Assembly (NCBI RefSeq): GCF_023101765.2
Contig: NC_064228.1
Span: 8,481,501 to 8,545,500, forward strand
DNA: 64,000 nucleotides
Direction: 5' to 3'
Source: Spodoptera frugiperda
Taxonomy: Eukaryota; Arthropoda; Insecta; Lepidoptera; Noctuidae
The number at the start of each line of letters is the position of its first letter. Positions within the stretch are counted from its first letter, which is position 1. The position numbers and the translations under genes are program-made. The notes under the pieces are model-generated. The model searched no databases, was not told the DNA's origin, and saw only the letters and a program-made list of their open reading frames with translations. Shown here one piece after another: positions 21,175 through 32,570 of this stretch.

Positions 21175-22529
21175 TTAGACACCGAAGACAGCTAGGACGC
21201 GAATTCATTGTACATCTCTGCATACCCTTGCAAGTAAAAACCACATGACATATAATCAAATCGATCTACCACGAAAAAGGACAACCGTGAAAATCCATCG
21301 AAATACTTCGTAAAACTTTCTGAGATCCGGAACGACTTTTCAATTTCGTTTTAATAGCATCGAGGGGATCCGAACCACCCCTTGCCTCAAGTCTGTCTAC
21401 CTCAGCGATTAATAAATCAAATGGCTGACTTCTGAAAAACTTTTGACAAATCCCGTCTCGTCCAGGGCAAAAACTTGACCCTTAGTGGGGACCTAAACAA
21501 TTTGCATTTTGCCGAAGAAAAGCTTTGGCCTTGTCTATTTAAATAAGGGATTTCCATAATCCAACTATTAATGTTATTAGTTCGCACCGGACCTTGAGGT
21601 AGGCCTTCGGTTTATGTAGATACAAAAAAAGATTTGTTCCAGAAAAGTCGTGTTTTGTTTATATTTAGAGTTTCAGATACATTTTCTGTGTTTATTCTAA
21701 TTATGAAATGGTAATTACTTCTTTCGTATATTTTATCACTTCTCTATCCGATGATTTTTCTTTTCATTATGAGAAAACAACTTGTGGGATGATTTGTCAA
21801 CACGGTTGGTGCAGTGGCGGTACAATATACATGTCAGTGATTCGATTTCTGCATGAAATATTTTAGTTTGTTGTTTCCAGCCCAAGTTTCATGTTGTTCA
21901 TGTATGGTCCAAATCCATTTGTTTTATAAACAAACCACAGCGAAGGAGAATATCCCATGGGTCAAACCCTACACGTCTGTATACGGGTGCTGCTACTCTA
22001 AACACATAACCATAAACAACAATTTCCGTGTATTTCACAGCAACGAGCTTCAGTTTTTACGTCCATGGCTTCTGTTTGTGTTACGACACTCCCTCCTATA
22101 TTTAGCCGCCATATTGATTGCAAAACATTTGCATAGCCCTCTACTGCCGTGTCGGGAATCTTATGGAAACAGGTGCCTTGCTTCTAGGTCAATATTTTCT
22201 ATATGATTTATCGACTCGCCTGTTTTTGTTTCGACGTCGTTGATCGATTGGTCGTGAATTAGGTCTAGGATTGGGTTAAGTGTTATTAGTTTTTTCTCTT
22301 CTGTGTTCTATGTTTTCTATCAGCTTGGTTTTATCCTCTGCTATGCATGGCATCTTCGATAATACGGTATCTAGCTCGTTTTTAATTTTGGTTTGATGGC
22401 CCAAACCAAGTCTTGATAACATCTTCCTTTTCTTCGCATAATTCTCTTCGTTTCTGAGGACTATGATTTCTTAGGCGAAGAATGATAGCTTATAGTTGAT
22501 AACGACATGATTATCTTCTTGGTTGAACG
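21175..22529. other. Unannotated stretch with one compositionally different patch
   Basis: A 117-codon frame (21853-22206, +) has no recognisable domain. A tRNA-like CGGTTGGTGCAGTGGCGG lies at about 21803. 22080-22190 is less AT-rich and contains an octamer ATTTGCAT (22128-22135). Confidence 0.3.
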
Positions 22530-22720
22530 AAAACCGACTAGAAAATTATTAGATCTCCCTATCTAACCACTGCTGCTCATAGTCCCCCCCCTATAATACG
22601 GCACTGAGTTCGATCTTCAGCTCTACGCATCCTTCCACTACCTTGCGGATATCACCACTCCACCTAGCTGGAGGGCGCCCTACACTACGCTTGCCACGTT
22701 TAACCACGTTTGTCTTAGGA
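22530..22720 (-). pseudogene. RTE-type LINE C-terminal fragment
   Basis: On the minus strand: GKRSVGRPPARWSGDIRKVV then EGCVELKIELSAVL, a stop, and YEQQW. The pattern GRPxxRWxxDI...QQW is the usual end of lepidopteran RTE-type ORF2. It has decayed, with a stop. Confidence 0.6.
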
Positions 22721-22752
22721 ACAATTATTTATAACTCTTCTTTCTTTTCCGT

Positions 22753-23464
22753 CCTTAGGCTAGAGAATACAATCCCGAGCATGTTTTTCAATCCCGGGAT
22801 TACGGGATTTTAAATGTGTAATCCCGGGATCCCGGGGCTATCCCGGGATTAGACTTTGTGGTTTCTAATTGGGCTCAAATGAAAACAGAACTTGAGTTAT
22901 TTAAAAAAAATGATTTTAATATCGTTGCACAATATAAATCACATCACAACACAATACAGTACAAAACGAAAATTGACAAAACAATCAAAATACTTTTGCA
23001 AGAAATTTAAAAGACAACACAACAAAACTAATTAGAATTTCGAAAATACAATCGCAGGAATATCAAAGCATCCAACGTTTCACTTCCAAGCCTGCTTCGT
23101 AGTTTATTGCCAATATAAGCAGCAGCTGAAAACGCTCGCTCAGGTTCTACGCTGGTTGGAGGAATAGACATTAGATATTATTTATTTGCTATTTCTAAGT
23201 GATATCCACGAGTTCCTCCATTTTCGAACAGGCTCATTTCACGTCTAATACTATTTGCCAACCCTGATTCATTTTGTATTTGTACTTTAGGATCTGGGGA
23301 ATTCATACTCTTATCAATTTCCAGCTGTAACTTTTCCTTTAATGTCAATCCTAAAAATCCCGAGATTAGCCAAGTACAGTCCCGGGATTTTCGGGACAAG
23401 AAAACGGCCGGGATCCCGGGATCCCGAGATTCGGGATCCCGGGATTGTATTCTCTACCTTAGGC
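22753..23464 (-). mobile_element. hAT transposon deletion derivative with exact 8-bp target duplication
   Basis: The element is 22761-23456 (696 bp). The ends are inverted: TAGAGAATACAATCCCG at left, CGGGATTGTATTCTCTA at right. CCTTAGGC occurs immediately outside both ends (22753-22760 and 23457-23464), the 8-bp duplication expected of hAT. Both ends are packed with ATCCCGGGAT palindromes, probably transposase binding sites. The centre holds a C-terminal transposase remnant on the minus strand. Confidence 0.92.
23028..23399 (-). pseudogene. hAT transposase C-terminal (dimerisation) remnant
   Basis: A single 124-codon frame broken by one TAA (23178-23180). After the stop it reads YLMSIPPTSVEPERAFSAAA, then NKLRSRLGSETLDALIFLR, the hAT C-terminal dimerisation motif. 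Before it comes KEKLQLEIDKSMNSPDPK and GTRGYHLEIA. The DDE catalytic part is absent, so the protein cannot transpose; the copy could only move in trans. Confidence 0.88.
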
Positions 23465-23679
23465 TTACTTCCCAAGGATGTGGATGTGGATGGACATGCA
23501 TTAAGTGTGTTATTGTTTACGTTGCTATAAGTTAAGAGTTTCCTTCCTTCCTATTTATTTGATTGCTTCCTTATCTCTCATCTTGATTCATTTGGTTTTG
23601 GGAAGTTATAAGTAGAATGTTGGTTCGATTTATCTATTGCTCATTGGGATTATAAGGTCCAATTTATAGTTAAACTGAC

Positions 23680-23835
23680 TGCCTCGCTGGTCGAGTGGTT
23701 GCAAGCCCAACAGGTCTGGGTGCTTTTTTGGCTGTTGGGATTTTTTCGTGTTTTCGATTTTTTTTCAATCGTAGCACGAAGTCTGGAATTTATTACATGG
23801 GACTTATAATCTTCGGGTATAAAAGGCGTGCCCAT
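23680..23835 (+). mobile_element. SINE (2645 family), shortened
   Basis: GACTGCCTCGCTGGTCGAGT then TTTTTTCAATCGTAGCACGA and TTACATGGGACTTATAATCT joined to TTCGGGTATAAAAGGCGTG. Internal parts are deleted, so head and tail are fused. Confidence 0.7.
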
Positions 23836-24479
23836 AAAACAATAACTTTATACATTGACGAATGAATTTGTAATATTTTAGCGCTATTTTATATTTAGAA
23901 CAATCATTTATATTTTTACTATACAATTTAATTGGAAACAGGAGTCATCTTTCAATTTTAATATAGATTTGTAATATTCAAAAATTATTTCCAAAATATC
24001 AAATATTTCTATTATATTTTAGTTACTATCCGCAGCGAAGAAGTTATTATGAAGTAAATTGACTCTCTCTACGTCAGATTTAATTAAGTTCTTTTTTATT
24101 TCAGTGAAGCTAAATAACTTGGCAGTGGTAGATATTCACGATATTGGATTTTTATTATTAAATACTTTTCTATATTAATTTTTTTTTATAATTATGATTT
24201 AATCTTCGTGTATATTCCTTCAAACCTATTTCCACTTCAGTAGATTCGATTTACGGCTGCTTTTCATTGGTAAATTGGGAAGTAATAAACTTCCCAAAAA
24301 TAATTCATTACAAATCTGTATCTATACATTCCGTTCCCGACTCAGCATTTTTATTGATATTGAAAGTCAAAAATTATAATAAAAGTTTTTTTTTATTTGG
24401 GAACTGCCTTCACAATTATTTAAAGTGCGAACTTTTTTTGTCTGGTAATATGCCTAAAATCTCATAAGACTGGAAAAAT

Positions 24480-24570
24480 ACTATGCTGAAAACTACATTG
24501 AAATCGGTTCAACCAAACCCGAGATAATCACACACATACTTACCTACATAAATACGGGTCAAACTGAAAA
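24480..24570 (+). repeat. RTE-like LINE 3'-end scrap
   Basis: TTGAAATCGGTTCAACCAAA and ATCACACACATACTTACCTA resemble the end of RTE-type elements, as does 58965-59120. Confidence 0.4.
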
Positions 24571-24912
24571 CAATTTTTTTTTGAAGTCAATAAAACAGAC
24601 TTTTAGTTCTTCAATAAAATCCCTATTTTCTTTAGCGTGTCAAAATAAACTAGATACTTCCATTGTTAGTTCGAAAGTTATGTCATCCAATGGTAGCAAA
24701 CAACCCATCAAATAGTTTACACGATATAAATTCCCGTTTTATTGGAAGTGGTACAAAAGAAATGGACACTATTTTCATATTTTATTTTAGTATTTTAGTT
24801 CAGCTACTATATTCCCTTAAAACTTTGACACTTAATAGTACTTTATAAAGTAGAAAAGACTCGTAAATTAATGTTACCTACTACTATAGTGTTTGTAAAT
24901 AATACAAAGGAG

Positions 24913-25035
24913 TAGTCTCCTTGCGGGTTACCGGGGCTCCGGCTCGGAAAGCAGGAGGTGGTTTTTAGTCAGTAATAGTCTGATACTTCCCCTCGCCTTG
25001 CCCAAGGTGATAGAAGTCATTGGGTAATTTTTAAT
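24913..25035 (+). repeat. GC-rich interspersed repeat (GGGTTACCGGGG family)
   Basis: GCGGGTTACCGGGGCTCCGG and CTCGCCTTGCCCAAGGTGAT. The middle GTAGGAACGGG is lost. Confidence 0.65.
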
Positions 25036-25693
25036 AATGGATAATAAAAAAAAATCCCACATCAAAAAAAAAAACTATTAAAACGATTTAATCAAAACCA
25101 ACATCAAATCACGGTAATATTATCTTAATAATATTCGTATAAAGAAAGCTTCGTAGTTTCTTTAGAAATGCTCTAAGACATGACACTTGAGACTAGAGAC
25201 TTGACCACTCGCCTTTGTAGCGCAGTCCGTGCTCTCCAAAATCTCCACACGTCTTAATTGGCGACATCACAGCATCACAGGCCTACGAGTGTACACTTGT
25301 ACACACTTGTGTATGCTTGTGTACACAACAGTAGAGAGCCTAGTGGCACTCGTTCACACTTCTACACATGTTCGTTTGTAGACTTAGGTAAATAGGTTAC
25401 ACGTAGGTTCTAGATTTTCTAGTGATGTTCAAAAATGTACCGTATTTATTTATAGTCATAGTGCATTTTATTGTTATCTATCAGATTCTCTCTTGAGATG
25501 TTACAACTCTTGTAAACGTAAAAGAAAAGCCAAAACTTTCCTATACGAACAAATTTAAAAAAAAATCGTTATCTCCGGGATAAATAGAAACCACAGAGTG
25601 CTAATGACCCTTACATACTTCTATAGCTTCCATGAAATTTACACCTGGTCAACTGCCACTACAAGTACTAAAGTTCTTTTGATAGTTAAAGAC

Positions 25694-26159
25694 TACAGTA
25701 GAAGCTCCTTATTCGCGCTTCCTTCATTCGCGTTTTCACTATTCGCGGATTCAAAAAATGCGACCCAATTCCTATATTCGCGGTCTAAAATTTCTTTATT
25801 CGCGGATCGAATCGAAATATCGGCGCGTGCATGTACCTAAAAAAATACATTCGCTATCCTTTGTCAACGCGTCAGTAGAAGGATAAAAAATAAAATAGGC
25901 TCATTACAACTACGTCTAGATTGTAACTTCTGCCTAAACCTAGTGTGACCTAAACTTGATGATAATATTATGTAATTCATCAATCTGTATGATCAGAAAG
26001 TTCAATTAAATATTTTTTTATCTACAATTTGCTTCTTGATTTCGTCATCTAGGAACGTATCCCCTATAACCCCATACAAATTGCCATTCCATATTCACGG
26101 TTTCTGTATTCGCGGCATATTTACGGAACATACCCCGCGAATAAAGAGCTTCTACTGTA
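25694..26159. mobile_element. pogo/Tigger-like element, non-autonomous, TA target site
   Basis: Element 25696-26157 (462 bp). Left end CAGTAGAAGCTCCTTATTCG, right end the inverse of CAGTAGAAGCTCTTTATTCG, both flanked by TA. CAG starts, TA duplication and this sequence fit the pogo/Tigger branch of Tc1/mariner. TTCGCGG or ATTCGCG recurs at least six times near the ends, probably as subterminal binding motifs. No transposase frame was recognised. Confidence 0.85.
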
Positions 26160-27440
26160 TACAATTTCACTCATATAACATCGTGTCAAGAGGCATTTTC
26201 CCAAACCTACACAGATACAAACGGTCACACAGACACGGACAAGTCCGCAAACGATGCGGTATCTACAGGATGTCCTGATAACTGCATCCACTGACTGATG
26301 CTGATAACGTGAACATTTCACTCGCGAATCTGTTGCCAATGTTAGAAATATTTGATTTGTACGCCGTTCTAGTTACTAGGTACTAGTACCTAGTTTTAAG
26401 TGCAACTGTTGAGAATTTACAATAGAAAAGAGTCTTAATTTGTGTTCAATATCCATCGATTATGTATTATTCCCACACTATTTTACCTCAAAAAACAGCT
26501 ACCAAACAACACAATTTCTAAATTAAAAACCCTCAACACGAAAACCGCAATCGCGTCATCTACAATCTACATAGTTTCATAAAACTATATCTATATAAAA
26601 ACGTTCCAAACAAACAAGTTTCAGGGACAACTCTATGGACCTTGAATTCGTACGAGTATCCCGGAAAACGATACTAGCGCCACCGTCACAAACGACGGGT
26701 CAAGGTCGACACTAATCGCTGCTCGCGACTCCGCCCGTCATAAATCAAGAGATGAACACTTTGTTTTTCAACTTTCTAGTGAAACTTGTTTGTGGATGAT
26801 ATTTTTGGTAGTTTTTTGTGAAATGGATTGTTTTGATTCAGAGTGAATCTTGACATGTTTGTTTACTGAAAATGAGTTAGGTCAAGTGAGAGTCATCACA
26901 CGGTCTCTCAATACACGATACAATAAATATGTTACAAATGTTTTTTTCAATTAACCCTTAACTTTGTTTTGTGAGAACACGCTCACTCTTAGTAACGTGA
27001 TTTGTCGTGACTTGACTGCTGAAAGAAAACTATTGAAGGCAAATTCTCTGCTAAGAGTCTGTCACCAGTGACCGATGTGGCGTTTAACGTGATTAATAAA
27101 GCAATCTACAATATACGATTCCATTTCAACAAACATAACAATATCTTGTCTCCAGTGATATTATACAGAAATTACCTCATCCAACTCACGACGTTAGGCT
27201 GCCATATTAAATAACAATAAACTTTTAGGTTACAAAACAGCCTCCTCATCGGTAGCTTCCTTTATTGCAAGGTCACGCCCTCTGTCCAAATTTTCCTCCC
27301 GGATAATATTCCTGCCAGGATGTTTTCCCTTACGTTTCCTCGCTTCTAGATTTCCTACTGTTTTCCTAATAATGGGATGTTTATGTAATACTGTTTCGTA
27401 ACGGGATAGTCTCTTATATTGTAACGTTTGCTGTTACATA
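26160..27440. other. Unannotated stretch with a promoter-like patch
   Basis: Apart from 26592-26715 (listed separately) no structure was recognised. Confidence 0.35.
26592..26715 (+). promoter_or_regulatory. Possible TATA/initiator core promoter with short ORF
   Basis: TATATAAAA (26592) lies 31 bases before the A of an initiator-like TTTCAGGG (26623), the normal metazoan spacing. An ATG at 26635 opens 26 codons (MDLEFVRVSRKTILAPPSQT...), ending TAA at 26713. The region is richer in CpG than its surroundings. The ORF could be an upstream ORF or chance. No splice donor was found. Confidence 0.3.
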
Positions 27441-27447
27441 GTCTGAG

Positions 27448-27475
27448 GGTGCTTTTCCAGTAGAAATTTGCTTGC
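27448..27475 (+). repeat. Fragment of the CTTTTCCACCAGAGA-family repeat
   Basis: GGGTGCTTTTCCAGTAGAAAT matches 15876 and 17408. Confidence 0.35.
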
Positions 27476-27989
27476 TTTGCATGCTAGCTTTTCTCTAACT
27501 CGTTCAATTCCTACAGTAGTCCCAATTTCAAAGAAATGGTCTAAACATAGAAATCAACATCTCCCCACATTAATACCACATTCAAAACCATCAGTAGTAA
27601 ATTATGAATATGCATCGACCAGAATATCATTACGAGCATCATTACAGACATTAGCATATCTCATGAAGCGCTGAAACTCCTGTATTTCAGCTTTCAGCCA
27701 TGTGAGCGATGACATTGCAGTCATGGGTCGTGGGTAGTGGTCGAATATTCCAGTGTTCGAGTATTGGATACACTCTGCCAGCCCCCAGTCGTTAATATTT
27801 ATGATTCTATGAAACAGGGAATTTGTAGTGTGTTTCTGTAGCCAAGTATTGATCGGTAGGGCTCGTTTAATGTTCTAGAATTATACTGTTTATTGGTTAT
27901 TGCTTTTTGTGTGGGCTCTGGGCTTGTGATCGGGAAAAATTGACGATTTTTGGAGTCGGAAAAATAGCAAACGTTGATATGGTTGAGCA

Positions 27990-28090
27990 AGTCGGCCGGC
28001 CTCATCTAGTTATTACAAAGATTGACGTGCAAAAGTGTTATTTTGTTACCAACTTGCAGAAATAAATATCATTTATGAGTGTTAGGTTTG
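27990..28090 (+). repeat. Interspersed repeat (GCCGGCCTCATC family), copy 2
   Basis: Matches 2495-2600: GCCGGCCTCATCTAG, GATTGACGTGCAAAAGTGTT, TTGCAGAAATAAATATCATT. Confidence 0.55.
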
Positions 28091-29048
28091 TCAATATTAT
28101 TAAATTTGTGATCATATTTTATTAATTCGCTCCTATTATTCTTGCTAAAATTGAGCTATTCTATCAGAACGTTTAGTCTTTGATACCACAAATGATTTCC
28201 AATTCACAAAATTTACATTTAATCAAAGTCAACGTACTCCTAAATGCACAGATTGTAATCTAATCCAATGACAACAATCCAGCGTCACCGTGGTGACTAT
28301 CAGTAATACGCCAGTGACACACGATGCAGGATGAACTTAATGACACGCTGATAATGGCAATGACACATATTTACTGATTAGCTGCCGAATCACTTGAGGT
28401 TGGGATTATAGAATTATATTAATACTCACCGTAAGGGATAGTATTTATAAGTTCAGCTCTGATTTTTCGTACCTACGACAACTGCTTTCTATCAGGAATG
28501 CCAGAATCATAACCCAAAATTATCAGAATGTGCTTAAAAGTATTCCTGCTCAAATTGATAGAACAACAAGATACACGCGATTAACAATATACCCTTCCAA
28601 CAGTATGGTAAAACTATAAAAAATGCAAGTTAACTACAAAACGAAAATAGTTTTCATTGCTTCGGTAATGGACCAGCTTCGCTCCAAGAATGTCATAACA
28701 CGGGATATTAACTCACGACCTCGTGGTAACCTACCCTAGGAATGTTGACCTTCGGAGCTTCAATCACGAAGCGATGACCTTGAACTAGCAGCAATAAGGA
28801 AAGGGAGAGGCTGCAAGGTTGAGGGTTCCAAATTAATATTAATAGGTTTCTGCCGATATAAAAATAGGTCACGTATTTAAGTGAGTGGTAAATTAAGTAT
28901 GACAGGAAAAGCTGTTATAGACAAACATATTTTTTTCGCTATCAAACTTAGAAGGAATATTAAAGGCACTTTCTATTTCAAAATACTTTTCTCTAATTTT
29001 TTTTCTGCAGATTTATTTATTAAAGCTAAGCCAATTGATTGACCTAGC
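28091..29048. other. Unannotated stretch
   Basis: No coding evidence. A donor-like TTACG|GTGAGTATT on the minus strand (about 28430) has no matching upstream acceptor. Confidence 0.35.
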
Positions 29049-29165
29049 TATTGGCTCCGCCTCGAAAAACAGGAGTAGGAACGGGGTGGTTTTTAATCAG
29101 TAACAGTCTGACACTTCCTCTCGCCTCGCCCATAGTGGGACAAGTCATACGTTACTCCCTTTAAA
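29049..29165 (+). repeat. GC-rich interspersed repeat (GGGTTACCGGGG family), 5' part lost
   Basis: GGAGTAGGAACGGGGTGGTT and CTCTCGCCTCGCCC are intact; the leading GAGCTGCGG is missing. Confidence 0.65.
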
Positions 29166-31336
29166 AACAGCTAATTTTGATTAATACGAGTAAATTATTG
29201 CCCTATCTATGTACCATCCAAAGCTAAACTGTGAGAGATACACAATGCTTCTGGCTCTTAAGTTCTATCTAGGCATTGTGCAATAATAGCACTTGAAACT
29301 CGTTCAACGGAACAGAAATTCATTGCCATTTATGCCGCAGTTTTCTCCTCAAGGTTAGCTCCTACGTGCTGAAGTAGCCTTTCTATTTACTATTCTGCCC
29401 CTGTACCGATGGACAGACAGACACGAGTTACATAATTGGATGGCTCTGTCTAGAATAAATCATATTTACCTTTTTGTTAGTTTGCTAAGTGATAAAGACT
29501 TTGTGGTCTTTCGTTGTCTACTTTATTAGGCTTTTTTGGACCCTTGTGAGGATAGTGGAGTACGTATTTGGTGACAGGTGTTGAAATTAGATAGTTTCTT
29601 TTTTCTTGTGGTTAGTTGCTTTTTGTATGGTTGGTTGGTATATTGGTACGTGTGAATATAATCATATCTACAATTCATGACCGTCCATTACTTGACTTCT
29701 TGAATCTTCTGTACGGGTAGGATTAGCCATAATTTCTACACTTGGCAGCTGGGTTGAAAATCGCAGATTTACACTTTTATGGATAAATGATTAATCAATG
29801 GCCCGGTTTCTGTTAATGGTGTAGTCCGTTAGGTGTTTTTACGGTACCCACGGGAAGAATAAAGGTGTTGACTCTGCTTGTCCTATTAGAAAATTCATTC
29901 AGTTATATACCTTCATGAAAAAAGATCTTTACAGTTTGCTTGGTTGTTTGGTGTAATTTTCATTAGAGTGCCAATGTTGTCATCTTGAAAAATAATCTAA
30001 ACAGATTTGGAAGTAAATCTTTTAGGAAATCATTTTCTTCATCAGCGAATCAAAAAACTTATGAATATTTTAAGCTTACCCGACTGTGGAAACCTAGTTA
30101 TGTATTCAACGTTAGTCACTGCTGCTCTTAAGACTATAATATTTATATTTTCTCCAAAGGTTGGGTAATTGATACTACTCCGAGTTTTCTGCTTAACCGT
30201 TTTTGCATTCTATATTTTATTTATATTAACTTTAGGCATAATTTATTGAGATCTTCTATAACGGAAAACAGTCGTGCTTCCCTATTTTGCAATTCAGCTT
30301 ATTGTCCTGATTTAATTTTTAAAAATATTCGAAGATTTATGTAACTTTCTTACACTGAATGAAGAACTCTCTCTAACTGTGCTAATTTTCATCATTATCT
30401 GTCAAACCGTTTTGGTGTATTAGCGTGACAAACAAACATTTACAATAATTTTCACTAATTATTGACTTACTATAGTAATGGCGTCAAGTTCACCTATCTA
30501 TAACGCTGTGTGCAAGAAACTCAAATAAAAATATCAATGAAGTTACAAATTGCGGGCTAACAAAAACCATCTCACATTGTGACTCCATTCTACCGAGCTT
30601 CGAAAGTAGATAAAAACTGCAATCTCCTATCCTTCACTGCGATCCCCTAAGCGAGTCTAATTAAGATATGGCAGATACGTCCCTTCGCTTTCCCAGTAAT
30701 TACTTCTCCCGGACTGACGGTAAAAAACCCGCTTCGGTTCGACGACAGCACATTAACTTACCCCATTTTCTAAAATTCATTTTCAACCTTGTCACCTTGG
30801 CAGTAAAGTTGATAATATGTTTTAGTGTAGCTTGAGATGCGTGACTGTATTTTCCGAGATGATAGGATTTGAAATTTTTGATGAGATTAAATCGTGCATT
30901 GTTCAGTTTCAGTTTTTTCAGTTGTTTAGGCTACCTTGAACTGTTCGGTCATCGATATTGTTATATGGAAGTATTTATTTTCGCTAACATGAGCTAGTGT
31001 TCAACGTAGGTTATATAATATTTTACTCCGTCGTGCTACTATTTACAAACTTATCTAGTCTGCAGAAAAAGCCAGATCTGATTATGCTGTTGTAGTAAAT
31101 TATGCTTCTTGTGATTTATGTACGGCGCGGATTGTACGAAAACGCTAAGTATTTTCCTTGCTCCGAATAGTGCTATACAGAATGTAACTGTGGAGTAAGA
31201 GTCTTTGTCGTTCTCCTTCATTGAAATTCGTTCTTCTATAGTTTGGAATGAAGAAGTTACTGCGCTTGAGAACTGACAAACAGACATAATTGTCTTGTTT
31301 GATAATAATAGAGGGCGACTTCTGAAAAAATAATAC
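29166..31336. other. Unannotated AT-rich stretch (2.2 kb)
   Basis: No repeat, exon or RNA signal was recognised. The minus-strand frame 31051-31287 shows no coding bias. Confidence 0.4.
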
Positions 31337-31485
31337 GAAGCTGCGGACTGCCTAGCGGGTTACCGGGGCTCCGGCTCGAAAAACAGGAGTAGGAACGGGG
31401 TGGTTTTTAGTCATTAGGAGTCAGATACTCCCTCTTGCCTCGCCCAAGGCGGCAGATGCCATTGGATGATTTTAACCCCTTAAAT
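31337..31485 (+). repeat. GC-rich interspersed repeat (GGGTTACCGGGG family), best copy
   Basis: Runs GAAGCTGCGGACTGCCTAGC, GGGTTACCGGGGCTCCGGCT, AGGAGTAGGAACGGGGTGGT, CTCGCCCAAGGCGGCAG, CATTGGATGATTTTAACCCC. Eight copies in 64 kb make it one of the commonest repeats here. Class unknown. Confidence 0.7.
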
Positions 31486-31516
31486 AAAGTTGTTTGTCAT
31501 TCTCAATCTCACTTAC

Positions 31517-31599
31517 CTTGTTAATCTTGTATATGCAGAAGCGGTCTATTAAAGGGCACTGCTACCCGATCTCTGTTAAATGAACCATGACTTGGTTGG
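31517..31599 (-). ncRNA. Exon-like segment with strong splice sites, no complete open frame
   Basis: On the minus strand, CTCCTTCTCTTTCAG is a textbook acceptor; 83 nt later ACAAG|GTAAGTGAG is a near-perfect donor. All three frames contain stops (the best is closed by TAA seven bases from the end), so it would be a 5' UTR or non-coding exon. If joined to 16475-16273 the first in-frame ATG would be that of MYTDF, so the two could belong to one minus-strand transcript. This is inference only. Confidence 0.4.
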
Positions 31600-31935
31600 C
31601 TGAAAGAGAAGGAGTGGTGACCAATATAGTATACACTTCACCTAAGTTCACTGGGTATCTTCCTATTTATATTTGTTTACCAACATTCATCTTCAACCCG
31701 CAGTGGAATCGATACATCTATAGCTCTATGATCATCTACTATGATAGCATCTTTCACTATTCCAGTAACAACAGCATCTGTTTTGGCAAGTCCCGGCTCT
31801 GTTGGCGTTATGGCGGCCATTTTACTGCGTTTTTATTAGACGCAGTGACGTAACTATTGTAGTTGCAGGGGTGCTCAGACTTTGGCAACATTAGACTAAA
31901 AAATAGTTTTATACGGTCTTTTGGACTAACTTGAC

Positions 31936-32031
31936 ATCGCCGATAAGGATTGGCCCCAGAAAGCTCTACACAGAGAGGAGTGGAAAGAAGTTAGGGAGGC
32001 CTTCGCCCTGCAGTGGGATGATCATGACTAA
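31936..32031 (+). pseudogene. RTE-type LINE ORF2 C-terminus
   Basis: Frame IADKDWPQKALHREEWKEVR then EAFALQWDDHD and TAA. This W-x(n)-EEWxxxREAFxxQW pattern ends lepidopteran RTE-type ORF2. Only the last ~31 codons remain. Confidence 0.75.
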
Positions 32032-32096
32032 ACAAATACGGTCTTTTGTAAATAAAATACCATTCAAAAATGTTTTTTTAGTATAGGGGATACTTT

Positions 32097-32155
32097 TAAC
32101 ATACATTCATCCAGTTTTATTAATCTTGTTATTAAAAGAGGATGAATGTATGTTA
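32097..32155. other. Hairpin with 16-bp perfect stem
   Basis: TAACATACATTCATCC (32097-32112) and GGATGAATGTATGTTA (32140-32155) are exact reverse complements, with 27 bases between them that may pair in part. The size would suit a small RNA precursor or a mini-element. Confidence 0.4.
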
Positions 32156-32570
32156 TGGATGAGGCTATTGACAAACACCATGCATTAATGTTCGCTATGC
32201 TTTCCTTCTATGTCATCGATTAAATAGTAATTAATCTAGTTGTCGCCCAATGATCAATTTATTTATTAGTGTGTTTCCGATGTTTGTTGACGATCAACAA
32301 CTATGATTGATGGATTGTTGTGATATCAGTCATGGCTTATTGGCCGGTTTAGTTTAATAGATTACGACAGTTATGTTGTAATATGTATAGAAATAGAGAG
32401 TTTCTTACACTTTCAGATTAGCTTCTGGAATTGGAAAATCCATTACTGTGGTTTCAGTATACTGAAAAGTGTTGCTCTTGCTAATAAGCTCCATGAATAG
32501 AAAATGTTGCCAATCCCTTTTCAATAATGTGCCTGTAAAAGAATACTTGATCAAGTAGCAGTAACTACTA

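Noticed and set aside
24083..24180. Possible plus-strand exon after TTTTTTATTTCAG (reading KLNNLAVVDIHDIG)
   Set aside because: Good acceptor, but no convincing donor before the stop and ordinary AT-rich composition.
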